A stretch of DNA of 64,000 nt from Madurella fahalii. Its lineage: Eukaryota; Ascomycota; Sordariomycetes; Sordariales. The position numbers were made by a program, and so were the translations under genes. Where the stretch lies: the NCBI GenBank assembly GCA_029876055.1, contig CM056880.1, positions 806,001-870,000 on the forward strand. The letters are read 5' to 3'. The notes below the pieces were generated by a model. The model ran no database searches, was not told the origin of the DNA, and saw only the letters and a program-made list of their open reading frames with translations. Below, one piece after another: positions 22,268 through 33,913 of this stretch; the first letter of the stretch is position 1; each line of letters begins with the position of its first letter.

Positions 22268-24057
22268 TTTCAATATTCCGTGGGACTTCGCTAGTACCAT
22301 AGTATTTTCTTGCCGGTACTGGAAAGGTCTCTACAGCGATGTTTCTTATAATCGTACTTTAACTGTTTCGAATTTGCTTAGTGAGCGTTCATGTCGTAGT
22401 GACCTGCCTCCGACATAGACTTAGCAAAACAGACCTCTTTTACGAACCGTATATTGAAACTCCGGGTCAAATTCTGACCCTCGGTGTAAACGAGATAGGG
22501 TTTATTACCCCAAGATCTCACGGTAGGAAATGAGTTGTTCCCTTGATAGCCGTGAACCAATCAACCATCAAATCCGCAAAATACGGATCTGACCATGACT
22601 GCAAACCCTTGTTGCCCAATAGTCGGCAGGAGGCAACTTTCCATTTCTTTTGACCCAATTGTTGCTAACGAAGAGAACCCTATTAGCTAGATCCAGTCTC
22701 TAAGGCTGCTCCAGGTGTGGTTACGTAAGGTATTTTGGTTATACCATCCTGTCACGTCGACGTCTTGGCCTGGGCGCTTTGACTTCAGGCTTCTGTCACT
22801 TCCAATTTCGGGTATTCGAAGACAAGAGAGCTGGTAATGATCCTTCTAATTAATCACAGTGGGAAATCGTCTCCGACGACGTTGATGAGGTGTTGGCGAT
22901 TCTTCCCATCTTAGAGGTGATCTTATCTCCGACCATGCCAGGACGTCTTCCATCCACTTTGATCTATTCTGATTGTTAGCCGATAGTTCCTTTTACAAGA
23001 CGTTATGATATGCATCGTGGAATCAGCTCTGGAAGTGTAGTGCGATACTCATTTTTCCGGTCCATCGAGTAATGTGAAGTTTGGCCGAGCTTAACGTTGA
23101 AAGGTTGGCGATAGCTTCTTAAATTCTGCCCATACACAGCACCCACATGAACCAGATTCATAGTAGAGCATATTATCGGATGTCTCCGTATATTGGACCA
23201 AAAGCACGCTCGACGTCCAGGGGATTAAGACTACTTGAAAATACAGCATCGTGGCCTTCCCGTTCCACTTGTGAACCCTCCCCGGCCATCACTGCATCCG
23301 CCTCGTCCAGGCGCACAACACTCACCACGAAGACGATAAGGGAAGGGTGTCAATAAGTATATACACAGGTAATCCAACTAAAAAAACGAACTTGTCTATA
23401 CATTCAACCCTGCATCCACTTAGCGAATTATCTCATGCTCAGCTTTCTGGATTCCGTGGATCGGGGCTTGTTGCCACCTAGAGTTGCTGTGTCTGCAATA
23501 GGTCCGAGAGCCAACGTTCAGCCGCGGCCATAATTCAGGTCTAATGACTGTCACAGCCTTCATAGTACACGTCTGTGGTAGTGGGAATGTGTCGTAACTT
23601 CTGCCTACTGTCAAGCCCCGATCCAAACGGTTGCGGTAACTAATACGTAAGCATACAAAGGCAACGCTCATTTACCAACCGGCAGCAATCCAGAGGTGTG
23701 CACGAACGAGGAAATTTTCGATAATTAGGTTAGTCCTTTATTTTGGACTGGTATCTCTTTGCAGCGACTTCTCCATCTTTTCGTCACTCTCAATCGCGAT
23801 ATACCCGCCGACTCATAGTGTCCCATCCTAGGTACATCCTGCCCTAGTATTCCTTAACCTTGGCTCTCCCGCTCCGTTAAAGACATATTGGGCCTGCGCT
23901 CACCCTTTCCCCTCCAAGGAATTCATCCGCGATAACCTCCTTTTTCCGTCACCATCAGCTTCCCCATTGTTCTCTTTTTAGGTAACGCATCGTAGCGTCT
24001 CTAAACTCAGGCCGACAGTCGCCGTGGGACCCCGTACCTTTTCGAGGAATGTGCTCT
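22268..24057. other. 1.8-kb intergenic region
   Basis: No supported gene. Short frames (for example 22560-22378 minus, 23147-23356 plus) lack ATG starts, domains or coding continuity. The part 23740-24010 is pyrimidine-rich on the plus strand. No resistance or immunity gene for the neighbouring toxin is recognisable here. Confidence 0.5.
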
Positions 24058-25239
24058 TCATCTTGAAAGGTACGCATTCAGGAGAGAGCTTTCTGAGTGA
24101 ACACCCTGGGAGCTACCGTCCTCAAGGTATTCGTCTGGATATTTGTAGGGCTTAGCATCTTGAACCGGCTCCGCTTTTATCGGTTGGTATCGCTTAGAGC
24201 GCTGTTCTTTATAAGGCCGCCCGTTCTCGCTGCCCGGCGGATCGTAGTATGAACCAAGGTCCAAGTCGTAGTATGAAGCCTGTTGCTCATCGCCTTCGGC
24301 GTCGTTGTACCGGTAATACTCGACGGTGAAGGCGGGCGAATCCACTGTCTGGCGATCTCGAATTGTCCACGTCTCGTGCAGCAACTCTGGGTCGACGGAT
24401 CTGCCGTCGTCGATCTGGTCGTGAGTTCCGCGGTGTGGAGTCTCGTACAGTGGAGTCAACCCGGCAGAACACGGCGGCAGCGAGTGGTCGTCGTGAACAT
24501 CCACGAACAAGGCAGGCACACGAAGTCTCTTCGCCGCACGAGAGGGCGAGAAGTGCCTGGCGATGCATGGGTTTTCTCGCCTCCGTCTGCCGTTCTGTCT
24601 TGTGGCATAGCAGTCATCCTTGGGGTGGTCCTCACGGGCGAAGTCGCGGTGCCAGTCCAAGCTCCAATGCCACGGCCCACCCTCAGCGACGATTTTTCCA
24701 TTCCATGTCCCAAGGTAGATGCTGAACGGGCTGATGACCCAACTATCCTCGGCGAAGGGTTGATTGCACCCCTTGCAGCGCATGCTCTTCCGGTAAGCCC
24801 GAACTTTTGGCGCCAGAAAGCCGTTGAGCGTCAGCTCGTTCTCGAAGGCGTTGATCACCTCGCAAGAGTTGCATCTCCAAGAGGCGGGCGTCTGGTCGAA
24901 CTCGCCGGTCACGCGGCGCTCAATCGTCGCAATTTCGCGGGAGCCTGAGGAGTCAACTATAAGGCATGTCTGGCAGCCGGGGAAAGAATGCTTGCATCCC
25001 TCACAAGCCTCGGGTGGTTTGAATAAGTTGCACGTAGCCCGGCATCTGCAGCATTTCCGCTGTCCCGGCACACCGGTCCGTTCCTCGTCCGTGAAGTCGT
25101 CTGGTGGCTTGGCCAGTGGCAGAGTGAATTGCCCTCGAACAAAGGATATACCCGGTGCTTTCTGAACAGCGACATTTTCGTAATGGCCGCAAGGCCACAC
25201 GTATTCAATTCGGTTGGGGGGATGGGTCGTGGGAGTCAT
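24058..25239 (-). CDS. Cysteine-rich zinc-ribbon-like protein of unknown function
   Basis: A single-exon frame with first ATG at 25239 encodes 393 residues. The N-terminal half contains repeated Cys pairs in zinc-ribbon style: CCRCRATC, CEGCKHSFPGCQTC, CNSC and CKGC, spread over about residues 60-170, enough to bind two or more zinc ions. The C-terminal half is polar, rich in Asp, Glu, Arg and Tyr, and looks disordered. No catalytic motif, signal peptide or membrane segment is seen. Fungal genomes contain many such lineage-specific proteins; a nucleic-acid or protein-binding role is only a guess. The reading frame continues upstream with no in-frame ATG, so 25239 is the best start. Confidence 0.65.
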   Translation of the reverse strand: MTPTTHPPNRIEYVWPCGHYENVAVQKAPGISFVRGQFTLPLAKPPDDFTDEERTGVPGQRKCCRCRATCNLFKPPEACEGCKHSFPGCQTCLIVDSSGSREIATIERRVTGEFDQTPASWRCNSCEVINAFENELTLNGFLAPKVRAYRKSMRCKGCNQPFAEDSWVISPFSIYLGTWNGKIVAEGGPWHWSLDWHRDFAREDHPKDDCYATRQNGRRRRENPCIARHFSPSRAAKRLRVPALFVDVHDDHSLPPCSAGLTPLYETPHRGTHDQIDDGRSVDPELLHETWTIRDRQTVDSPAFTVEYYRYNDAEGDEQQASYYDLDLGSYYDPPGSENGRPYKEQRSKRYQPIKAEPVQDAKPYKYPDEYLEDGSSQGVHSESSLLNAYLSR

Positions 25240-26468
25240 GGTAGCTAGTGCTGCATCTGCAGCCCGTTCACAGTTCGGTGGTGGTAACGGCGAATTTTGT
25301 TTGGCTTGTCGCCTTGATTCCCAATGAAACAGCAACGTGGTAATGGTAGTCACTGTCAAAGTTGCAGAAGATGCAAAGGAGAAGGGTAAGATAAGCTGTC
25401 ACCAGCGGACATTTAAGACGGCCTAAACAGTATCATGTCACATGGATGGGCCAAAGAATGCCCTTGGCCAGAGACGCGACCTTTCTCATGGCCGGAATGC
25501 TGCACGGGACTGCCAATAATATTTGTTTCGAAACCGAAGGCCGCTTCAGGGGGGTTGTTGGCCCACAGCGCGGCCACGGTTATGGGTAACCCTAACCCTC
25601 TCCCGGGGGCAGCAACCTAGGGCTGCCGCGCTCGACGCTCGATGAAAACAACAATGTCCACTGCAAAGGCATTTTCGGCTGATAAGATCGGTCTTTAAGA
25701 GTATGACTGTCGCCGAGTCTTGGGAGCCTAGTAGTACAGTCTGGGTGGACGACAGGCAATAATCAGTTACTCAGCGTTAACCAATCAGTCAGTCCTTTAA
25801 TTAAGGCCTTGATCGAGGCCGAGACGGAATTGCTCATTGTTGAAGGTCTGGCGTGTTCAGCTTCTGGGCAAGGTTCTTCGCTCAGAGTTGGGTTTCAACT
25901 TTGGATATGCGATGCGATGCCCTTGTTCTAAGCCGCCAGAACCTAGCATAAAATCCCAGTTCCGCCGCAACGATTATCAGGATATCAGAAATGCAGGTGG
26001 GAAGTATTGAATGACATTATTATTAGAAATTCGTTACCTAGGTATTAAGGAATCTATTACGAAGTATTTTACAACTCATTTGCAAACGAATTGGCGAAAT
26101 GAGCGTATTTATATAAAGAAGTGGTAGGGAGCTGACCTGACTAGACGATTTTTTATCCCTCGTGTGGGGTAATTGGTCTGGTCAGATCGTATTTTATGCG
26201 GCTCGCTTGAGCCCTAAACTGGTCAGCTCAAGTCAGGTGGGTCTGGTCAGCTTATCTGTAACCTGATTGGTTAGGTCGAGTTAGGAGGTCTGGTCAGCTT
26301 ATCTATTTACTCGTTTGTAATCTGGCTCCAAACCTCATCTTTAGAAGATTTCAAACGATGAAACATCGTCAGTTCCCCTTCCCGAGCTTCAACTTGCTGT
26401 TCCGCTACCAACACTGCTGTGCAACTTTCGATCTTAATTTGAGACGGAACCCTTAAAAGTTCTTCACC
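25240..26468. other. Intergenic region upstream of the Zn2Cys6 gene
   Basis: About 1.2 kb without a gene. It should contain the promoters of the divergent zinc-ribbon and Zn2Cys6 genes. AT-rich around 26000-26140. The only structure noted is the short direct repeat family listed separately. Confidence 0.5.
26175..26304. repeat. Short direct repeats GGTCTGGTCAG
   Basis: GGTCTGGTCAG occurs at 26175, 26240 and 26287. The last two copies extend to a perfect 18-base repeat (GGTCTGGTCAGCTTATCT, spacing 47). They lie 165-295 bases before the Zn2Cys6 ATG and could be regulator sites or a chance duplication. Confidence 0.5.
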
Positions 26469-28354
26469 ATGCCCGGCAGCCGCAGCGCCAGCGCTGGCGG
26501 TAAGCGCTCGCGCGGTGGATGCATCACCTGCAAGTACGGCCCCTCCGGCATCCCCATTCCGACAGCCGCACAAAAGGGGAAGAAGTCACAACGCACAAAA
26601 TCCTGACCGTGATCCTAGGATCCGTCGCGTCAAATGCGACGAAACCTTCCCCGCCTGCGTGCGCTGCGTCCAGACCGGCCGCACGTGCGACGGGTACGCA
26701 TCGTCGACGTCGCACCAGTCGCGGCGGGCGCTGGCCGACGCGGTGCGGCAGCTGCGCGTGGCCGGCCCGGCGTCGCGGGTGCTGGGCAAGCCCGTGGCCG
26801 CCGACGACGCCGCGTGCTTTGACTTTTTCCGCCACTGCACGAGCGCCATGACGGGCAGCGTGCTGCCGGCGCCGTTCTGGGAGTGTCAGCTGCTGCAGAT
26901 AGCGAGCGGCGAGAGGGCGGTATGGAAGGTGGTAGTCGCGCTAGGGGCGCTACGTGGGTCTTTTCTTCACTCTATCTCTCACTCTCTCTTTTCTCTTCTG
27001 CTATCATTCGGGCTTTCGGCTGACATGTCGACAGACCGCCGCTGGGAGTACAGCAACAGCCGCACGCCGGCGGCCGTTGCGGCGCGCCAGCGGGACGGCC
27101 CCGACGCCATCGCCCGCTTCACGCGGCAGGCGGCAAGCCACTACTACGGCGCCATCTCCCTGGCCAAGGAGATCCGCGACCCGGCAACCCTCGCCGTCCT
27201 CAGCGCCGCGCTCGCCGCCGCGGCCCAGCTCGCCGGACTCTGGTGCGTTCCTTTTATCACAGTTTGATTTTTTATTTATTTTTTTTTTTTCGAAACGCCC
27301 TCCCCCCTAACACCCCGGAAATAGGGCCGAATGCCAAATCCATCTGCACGCCGGCCTCCGCCTCGTACAGGACCAGCCCGACCCCGGCGCTGTCGGTGAC
27401 CTCGTCCCGAGCCTCGAGCGTATCGACCTGCAGGCCATGTTCTTCGAGGACGTGCGCGCGCCCTACGCCTACGGCGCCGTCGCCGAGCTCGCGTACGCCG
27501 CGTGTGGGCCGCACTCGGCGTGGCCCGGCGCCGAGCTCGCGTCCCTCAACGAGGCCGCGCTCGTCGTGCTCCGCCTAGTGCGGGACTTTATGCTTGTCGC
27601 GGGCGCCGCGGAGCATGGGATACTCGGGCTCGAAGGGCTGCTGGCCGCCTTAGGCCGGCTGGGCGAGGACGCGCGGCGGTGGGAGGCGGCGCTGGGGAGG
27701 CTGCTCGCGGGCGGGCGCCGGCGCCGGTGCGGGGAGCAGGAGGAGAGGACGGTGCTGGTGATGCGGCTGTACCACGCCGTGCTGATGCAGTGTCTGACGG
27801 CGGGCATCATCGGGCCCGAGACGCGGTGGGACGCTGGCCTGCGCTGGTTCGTGCAGGCGGTGGAGCTGGCCGAGGAGATCGCGCGGGCGACGCCCTCGGC
27901 GATGCCGTTCTTCATGTCGCTGGAGCCGGGGGTGGCGACACCGCTGTTCCTGACGGTGGTGCGGTGCCGGCACCCGCTGGTCAGGCGGCGTGCGCTGTAC
28001 TTACTGGGACGGATGAACAGGCAGGAGGGGATCTGGAACTGCGGGGCGGCGGCGAGGGTGGCGGAGCAGTGTGTCGCACTGGAGGAGGAGGGGCTTGGGA
28101 TCGAGCTGCCGCTGCGGGTGGACGATGCGGATCTGGCGGGGTTGGTGGTGGATGCTGACGCGCCGGTGGTCGTAGATGCGGACGGGTACGCGCCGGCGTG
28201 GCCTGGGGGATGGCCGAACGTGCCGGAGAAGCAGAGGCTGCTGCAGACCTCGCTTCTCGTTGATCTGGAGGCGAGCGTGATCGATCTCACGATGCACGTC
28301 ACGGGTGAGGATGGGCTGGGGACAGTGACGAGGTCTCTCAGCATAGACATTTAG
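26469..28354 (+). CDS. Zn2Cys6 (C6) fungal transcription factor
   Basis: Nuclear DNA-binding regulator. Four exons fit: 26469-26533, 26619-26953, 27035-27242, 27325-28354, for 545 residues. The first splice restores the binuclear zinc cluster, C-x2-C-x6-C-x6-C-x2-C-x6-C, from CITC through RTCDGY at residues 18-43. This is strong support for both the intron and the start. The second intron is 81 bases, a multiple of three, so the frame also reads through it. The third joins LAGLW to AECQIHLHAG. The remainder is helical and resembles the fungal-specific TF domain (PF11951 type), with a final SVIDLTMHV segment. Coding is very GC-rich (about 70% in the last exon). Targets are unknown; convergent with the carboxypeptidase gene, their ends 133 bases apart. 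Confidence 0.9.
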
Positions 28355-28487
28355 AGATGCCCGTACGCGTGAGGCGATTCCGGCGCTGAGTTTATATCCA
28401 TTCATATTCACATTCCCACTTTATTATCACTAATTACCTGAAGCAGTTCATTCGTCCCAAATCTATGCGAGCCGCCATATACACATC

Positions 28488-30581
28488 TTACAATATCAGA
28501 GCACTAGCCACCGCAACGACTATTACCGAGCAACCCATGGCAGTCCTCCCCGTGCCGTTCGTCTCCCTGTCGCCGTTTTGCCCCCCGTCGCCGTTTTGCC
28601 CCCCATCGCCCGTCCCCTGAGCACCACCGACAACCGGGTCCGGCTCCAGAACCACGAAATTCTCCGTCACCGCCGTCCCCGCCGCCAACGCCATCAGCTG
28701 GTTCTCCGTACACGTCCCAGCCGGGCTATACACGAGACACACCGGCTCCGGCGGCGTCGTTGGCGCCTCACTCCTCACCGCCGCCACGCTCCTCTCCCCC
28801 ACGCTGACGTACCCCTCCGTCTTCTCCCTGCCCGTCGCGACATCCTTCCCGAGCACCGTCCTCTCAAAGATGCGCAGCACCGTCTCCGGCTGATACGCCG
28901 CGACACTGTGGCCCGCCTGGAAAACCCTGGAAAACGACACGCGGCCGGCCTGGCGCACGAACCCGCCTTGATACGTCTCGTTGGTCATGAGCGGGGCGTA
29001 GCCTGCGCCGCGGAAGGCGGCGGCTCCAGAATAGTCGAGAGAGAGCGACACGTTCTCGGCGCCGGGCCAGTTACAGCGGTAGTCGCGGTCGCCGTAGACA
29101 AAAGCGATGGGGTGGTTGCGGGCGGCGAGGAAGGACAGGTCGGCGAGGGTGCGGCGCATCGGGTCGCCGGTGACGAAGAGGAAGAGGGAGGGGGTGACGG
29201 GGGAGGTGAGGGAGAAGTTGAGGGGGACGCCGAGGGCAGACTGGACCCACGCACGGTTGAAAAACGCCGAATTGTAGTCGGTAGGGGTGACGGCGGGGAG
29301 AGGGTAGGCTATGTCGAAGGGTTGGAGCTGGGATTTGTCAGTCAGGTCGGGGTCGGAGCGACGGGCAGGTTTGCGGGTCCCGCGGGGGGGGGGGGGGGGG
29401 GCTTACCCGAGAATAGGTCGTGTATGCGCCCTGAACGACGTTGAAGCAGTACGTGGATGCGGCGGCGCAGATGTCGTTGACGGTCGTGTTGAGGCCCGTC
29501 TCGAGCGGGTCGCCGAGGGCGCCGGCTGTGCGGCATGCGTGGATCATGTCGCGGCAGCCGCCGGGCTTGGTGAAGTTGTGGCTGGCCTGCTCGTAGATGT
29601 CCCTGGGGATGGCCTGGATGCCGTACGTGTTGTTGTAGGCGAACTCGGGATAGAAGCCGCCCTGGGCCTCGGCGTCAATGCACGCGTTCTGTAGGCCGAT
29701 GGTGCCGAGCCGGAGCGGCTTCGCGTTGGGGTCGCCGAGGGTGCCGTCGACGATGCGGTCATTCTGGCGCTCAAAGTGGGCAAAGATGGCGGGCGCAAAG
29801 TAGCCGCCGTACGACACGGTCCAGATGTTGATGTTAGGGCTGGACGTCTTGTGCTCGGGGAACTCCTGGAACCAGACCTGCGCAAAGTGCCACATAGTGC
29901 GTGCCGCTTGCATGGTCGTCAGCGCCGTCTGGCTGGGGTCGGGGAACGAGATGGTGGCGCCGATGGTGGTGATGTTAGTCTGCACAAACGTGGTGGGATC
30001 CTCGACGGGCGTGAACTGAGACTCGGGTGTCTGCGGCACGAGGTTGAGGATGCCATTGACGAGAGTCGAGTAGGAAAAGCCGGCCGACACGGGCTGGTCG
30101 ATGTAGAGCATGTTGACGTTGTTGTTCCACGAGAACTTGTTCAGCACGGTGCTGTTCGTGTCGGGCTGCACCTTGCACGGGAACCCGCTCGAGTCGTCCA
30201 TCCCGCTCGTCCCCGGCCCGCCGCCGATGTAGATGGAGAGCGGTGCATTGGCTGCATCGTTTCGGGCCTGAAAGTACCAGAAGAAAATGCTGGCGTTGTA
30301 GGTGGCGGGGACGTCGGCAAGGAGTGTGCTTGGGAGGTTGACGTATCCGCTGAACGACTTGACACCGGGTGTTGTCTCGCAGATATTGGTCTAAGGGGGT
30401 ACTGTTAGTGGTGGGGATGATGAGTATCCCATTTTTTTTAAGCACACACCTGCTTGTAGGAAATGGAGGCCCCGGGATAGTTCTTGGATGGGACCGATTT
30501 GGTGTCCTTGGGTATGGGCACAAAGTTCTGCGCCGCAGTCGTGGCCGCAAGGGCGAGGTGGATGGGGACTGAGAGTCGCAT
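28488..30581 (-). CDS. Serine carboxypeptidase (S10), probably GPI-anchored
   Basis: Secreted or wall-bound enzyme that removes C-terminal residues from peptides. Three exons: 30581-30450, 30390-29407, 29327-28488, 651 residues. Signal peptide MRLSVPIHLALAATTAAQ. Conserved S10 elements: IYIGGGPGTSGM near the substrate site, SYGGYF around the nucleophile Ser (usual GESYGG is here VSYGG), YGDRDYRCNW with the catalytic Asp, and QAGHSVAAYQP with the catalytic His. The tail, GGQNGDGGQNGDRE followed by a hydrophobic end AMGCSVIVVAVASALIL, is typical of a GPI attachment signal. The second intron (29328-29406) contains an 18-base C tract on the coding strand. Confidence 0.9.
29384..29401. repeat. G18 homopolymer inside a carboxypeptidase intron
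   Basis: Eighteen consecutive G on the plus strand (C on the coding strand), just after the GTAAGC donor of intron 2 of the serine carboxypeptidase gene. Likely polymorphic in length, without effect on coding. Confidence 0.9.
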
Positions 30582-31758
30582 TAGAGACTGCAAAGAGACA
30601 AAAGGAAGACAGAAAACAACTCAGAATGCTAGTGTAACTGAAGCACAAAACGGAAACGACAGGTGTGTCCAGCCTTATGTACTAATATTCAATAGTATAC
30701 GTCGATCTAAATTTCTCTGAGTGTTGCCGCAGACGAGAAATCGTCGTCGCGTCGACATGGTGATGCGCCCCATGGTCAGCGTGTAGTGCGGCGTCGACGC
30801 CAGGGATCGTTGGCGAGTGGTCCAGTCAGATCCCAGGCTAGCCGACTTGTCGTTGCGTCAGCACTATCTCTTGGAGGCTCATCTGCTTTGCAGGTTCGCT
30901 GGTGCTTCGAAAAAAAAAAGACTGCTGCTTTAGATGCACAGCTTGAGACGCATGAACGGAAGCGGCGCAGAGGTTCAGTCCCAAAAAAAAATTGGCGAGC
31001 CGGCCAATCAGCGGACCATGTACTGGGGGCGTGGCCCCCACCCCAAACGGTTGAGGGACATGTGAGCAACGGGCCATCATTTAAAGAGTCTCGGCGCGGA
31101 TTGTTTCCGCCTGTGCCAACGAACCCTTCACAGACAGTCACAACCTGAATCAACTTGAGGCCCAAGATAAAACTGAATTACGGGTGACAGTTTCCGTCAG
31201 GCTTGGTCCATTGTGCTGCACGGATACGCCATTCTCAGTTACGGCGACGCGTCGTCGCGGATGGCTCTGCCAGCAGCTCATGTCCCTCCTGCCTTTAATA
31301 CGCAAGATGAAACAATTTACCTGCTTAGGTATCACAGATCTTTGGGTTCCGCCTTAATGTTCCTGTGACAAGCTATCCATGATTATCTTGGCCATAGGTG
31401 GGTATCAGGAGCCGAAATAATCCAAAAACACAAAGGTACATAAAAAAAAAGCAAAGAAATAAACGAAAAAGAAAAAGTAATGAAACAAACAGCCGAACGG
31501 GAGATGGACTCAATTACGCCAAAGAAACACACGATCCCGTATTCGAACTAGCCTTACAAAGAACGAGTCGATAGGCTAATACTAGTCCTAACCCTAGCCA
31601 GGTTACTACTGATGGAACGATGGCCATACTGGGGAATAGGATTCGTATATAACTGAGAGCATTACCATCCAGTTAACTCCTCCCCCCTTTCTCTTCAGAT
31701 AATCCTGCATCTTGACAGCCATCTCTAGTACTATCTTCGTCATGCTCTCGTCTCATCT
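30582..31758. other. Intergenic, low-complexity segment
   Basis: No supported gene. Includes short A runs at 30909-30918 and 30984-30992 and an A-rich stretch at 31420-31500. Overlapping frames on both strands at 30776-31165 have no domain and biased composition, so they are not called. Confidence 0.5.
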
Positions 31759-33750
31759 TTAAGATTCCAGCACCTCTATAGGGGAGATGTGTACCAATAC
31801 ATCAGGTATTCTCAAGTCGCTTTGAATATACATACCCATCCTACTCTGGTAGCATCGTAACCTCACCTCCCAACCGGTGGCCCTCTCGTCTTCAAACTGA
31901 CCATAAATATCTCCATAAGTCCTCAAACTAACTTCACCTTCTTCCACCTTGCCCAGTCGCTGTATCTATCCGACACCATCTCACCTCTATCAGCCTATAG
32001 AGGTACACCTCGCCCACCAGCCTACACGCCCCCCTCGTCTAATCTCGACAAGACATACAGATATTTCCCCGCGAACACCACCCGCAGCCCGACCCCCAGC
32101 AGCCCGTCAGCCGTGGTGAACAGCTCCCAGCCCTGCATCACCTCCTTCATCCGTCTCTCAAAGACCAGAATGCCGGCTCGCTCTTCCATGCTAAATCTGG
32201 ACGTTGCCTTCTCTCGCCATTCCCGGCGATTGCCGCGTGGGGATCTCCTCTCTTTGCCTGGGCGTACACAACCCAGTTCTTTGCGTCAAATAGCCATCTG
32301 AGCTTGGTGGTAGAGGGTAAGCGGCCGGCTTGGCGCCGGATCCGCGCCTTCTTTCGCATATCCTCATCTCCCTCACCATCTTCGAGGTCTGGCAGCGGCA
32401 AGTGAAATTTTACTGTTTCCTTGGTCAAGGTCACGGGACAGACCCGGTAGACAGCGGCCCAGGTGACGAGAGCCGTGAAAAAGCGCCGCGCTGCAGCCCT
32501 TTGCTAGGGGTCTGCTGGCACCGTCTCCTTTGTTCTCATTCCCCGACTCACTCCCGCTGCGGAGATCTGAGCATGTCCCGTTATCGATGCTTCGAAGGAC
32601 ATACCAAATCTCGAGCAGGCAGACAGCGATTCTGTCGCGAAAGCCTCGGGCTAGCAGGTCTGGTACGGAATAACTCATACCTCGCGCTCTCTCGAGGGAG
32701 ATGTCCAGACTGGTCGAGGGAAGCATGTTTCCGACAAGCAATCCGCCAGAGAACTGGCTTTGACTCGTTGAACGGATCGGGCCTTGTACTGTACCACTTA
32801 CGTTTTCTGGGGCTTCCGCTGGAGCCTGGAGTGGCGGTCGGTTCTGGGTCTATTTAGTTGATAGTACCTCCCTTTGAGCTTGTGCTTGGCTTGCTGTTAT
32901 CGCCCGGTTCGGCTGTCGGTTCTTCGTCGCCAGACCCACCACGCTCGCCCCGGTCGCTTTTTAATCGCTTCGAAGAGAGTGCGTCCCCCGGATGGGAGCT
33001 AACCCTAGCCAAGTCATTTTTGATTGGATCACCCTCCTCAGATTCACTTCGCTCAGGGTCTTTCTCATACTCATCCGAGTCGTCTTTGGAATCTCAATCC
33101 GCGTCGTCTTTGGAATCTCAATCCGCGTCCGGGTAGCATTGATCTTCGTCCTAGAGCGGATAGAGGCCTTCCTCGATTTCCGTCCACTTTGAGCTGTTGG
33201 AGTTCTTCGGTGAATGGGTAGCCGTCTTCGGAGTCTCTGCCCGGCCCCTCATCGTCCGGTTCGCACCCTCCATCATCTGTAGGCAGCTGGCTGGATCTGT
33301 CGTCAGTCTTCCAGCTTCCAGCTGTTAATCAGCAGGTCCGCCAGCGCATCGGTCTCGAACCCCGGCTCCTCAACTTCGTCCTCCCCCTTCCACCGAGTCA
33401 TAGATGGGATACGCGGGCGGCACTCTTATGCTCTTTCCGAGGACTTCCTGGAGGATGTCGTCTGCATCTCTACCCGTGGTCGTCTGCGTGACGATGCGGT
33501 CGATCACGATAGTTTCCACCACCAGTGTACCATCCACGGAATCTCAAATCACCAATTTTCCCATGCCTTCCTCGCCCGGCACCACCTCCTCCCTTTGTTG
33601 TAAAGAATCCTATTCCGGAATATCAGATCCCTCGCAGTTCTGAATTGACAAAGAAGTCAACACGACAATGCACCGTATTCTTCCGTTCGCGTCTTCTCTT
33701 AGACGATTCGCTTTCTAGCCACAAAGATGCGCCTAGGGTGCCTTTGGTAC
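31759..33750 (-). pseudogene. Decayed gene for an acidic protein, family unknown
   Basis: The minus strand shows several protein-like pieces separated by stops and frame changes. They include an acidic, Asp/Ser/Glu-rich segment with internal repetition (33140-32870), a Ser/Arg-rich segment (32741-32373), a piece ending AFWSLRDG (32434-32147), and a final piece with RTYGDIYGQFEDE (31947-31759). Pieces follow each other in one direction, as in a single multi-domain gene that has been inactivated. No recognisable fold or motif. Multiple unrecognised introns are an alternative explanation for some of the frame changes. Confidence 0.35.
33080..33127. repeat. 24-bp tandem duplication
   Basis: The unit TCGTCTTTGGAATCTCAATC plus CGCG occurs twice head to tail without mismatch. 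On the minus strand it encodes a repeated Asp/Trp/Lys octapeptide in the acidic relic; 24 is a multiple of three, so the duplication keeps frame. Confidence 0.85.
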
Positions 33751-33913
33751 CTACCTTAGCTTAATTAGGAAGATGACGCATTTGCGATGATCCGAGTCCG
33801 CTTCAAACTCCCTCTTCTGATACGTGAGTTAACACCACCACGGGAGTCACGCTCAATTAGTTGCATCACATCACGGTATATTATATAGGGCGGGCAAAAG
33901 GCACGCACAAGTC

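Noticed and set aside
27469..28350. 293-residue minus frame opposite the Zn2Cys6 gene
   Set aside because: Ser/Ala/Pro/Arg-rich shadow in very GC-rich coding; the plus frame has a zinc cluster and consistent splices.
30776..31165. Overlapping 120-129-residue frames on both strands
   Set aside because: Biased composition, homopolymer A runs inside, no domain or start context.
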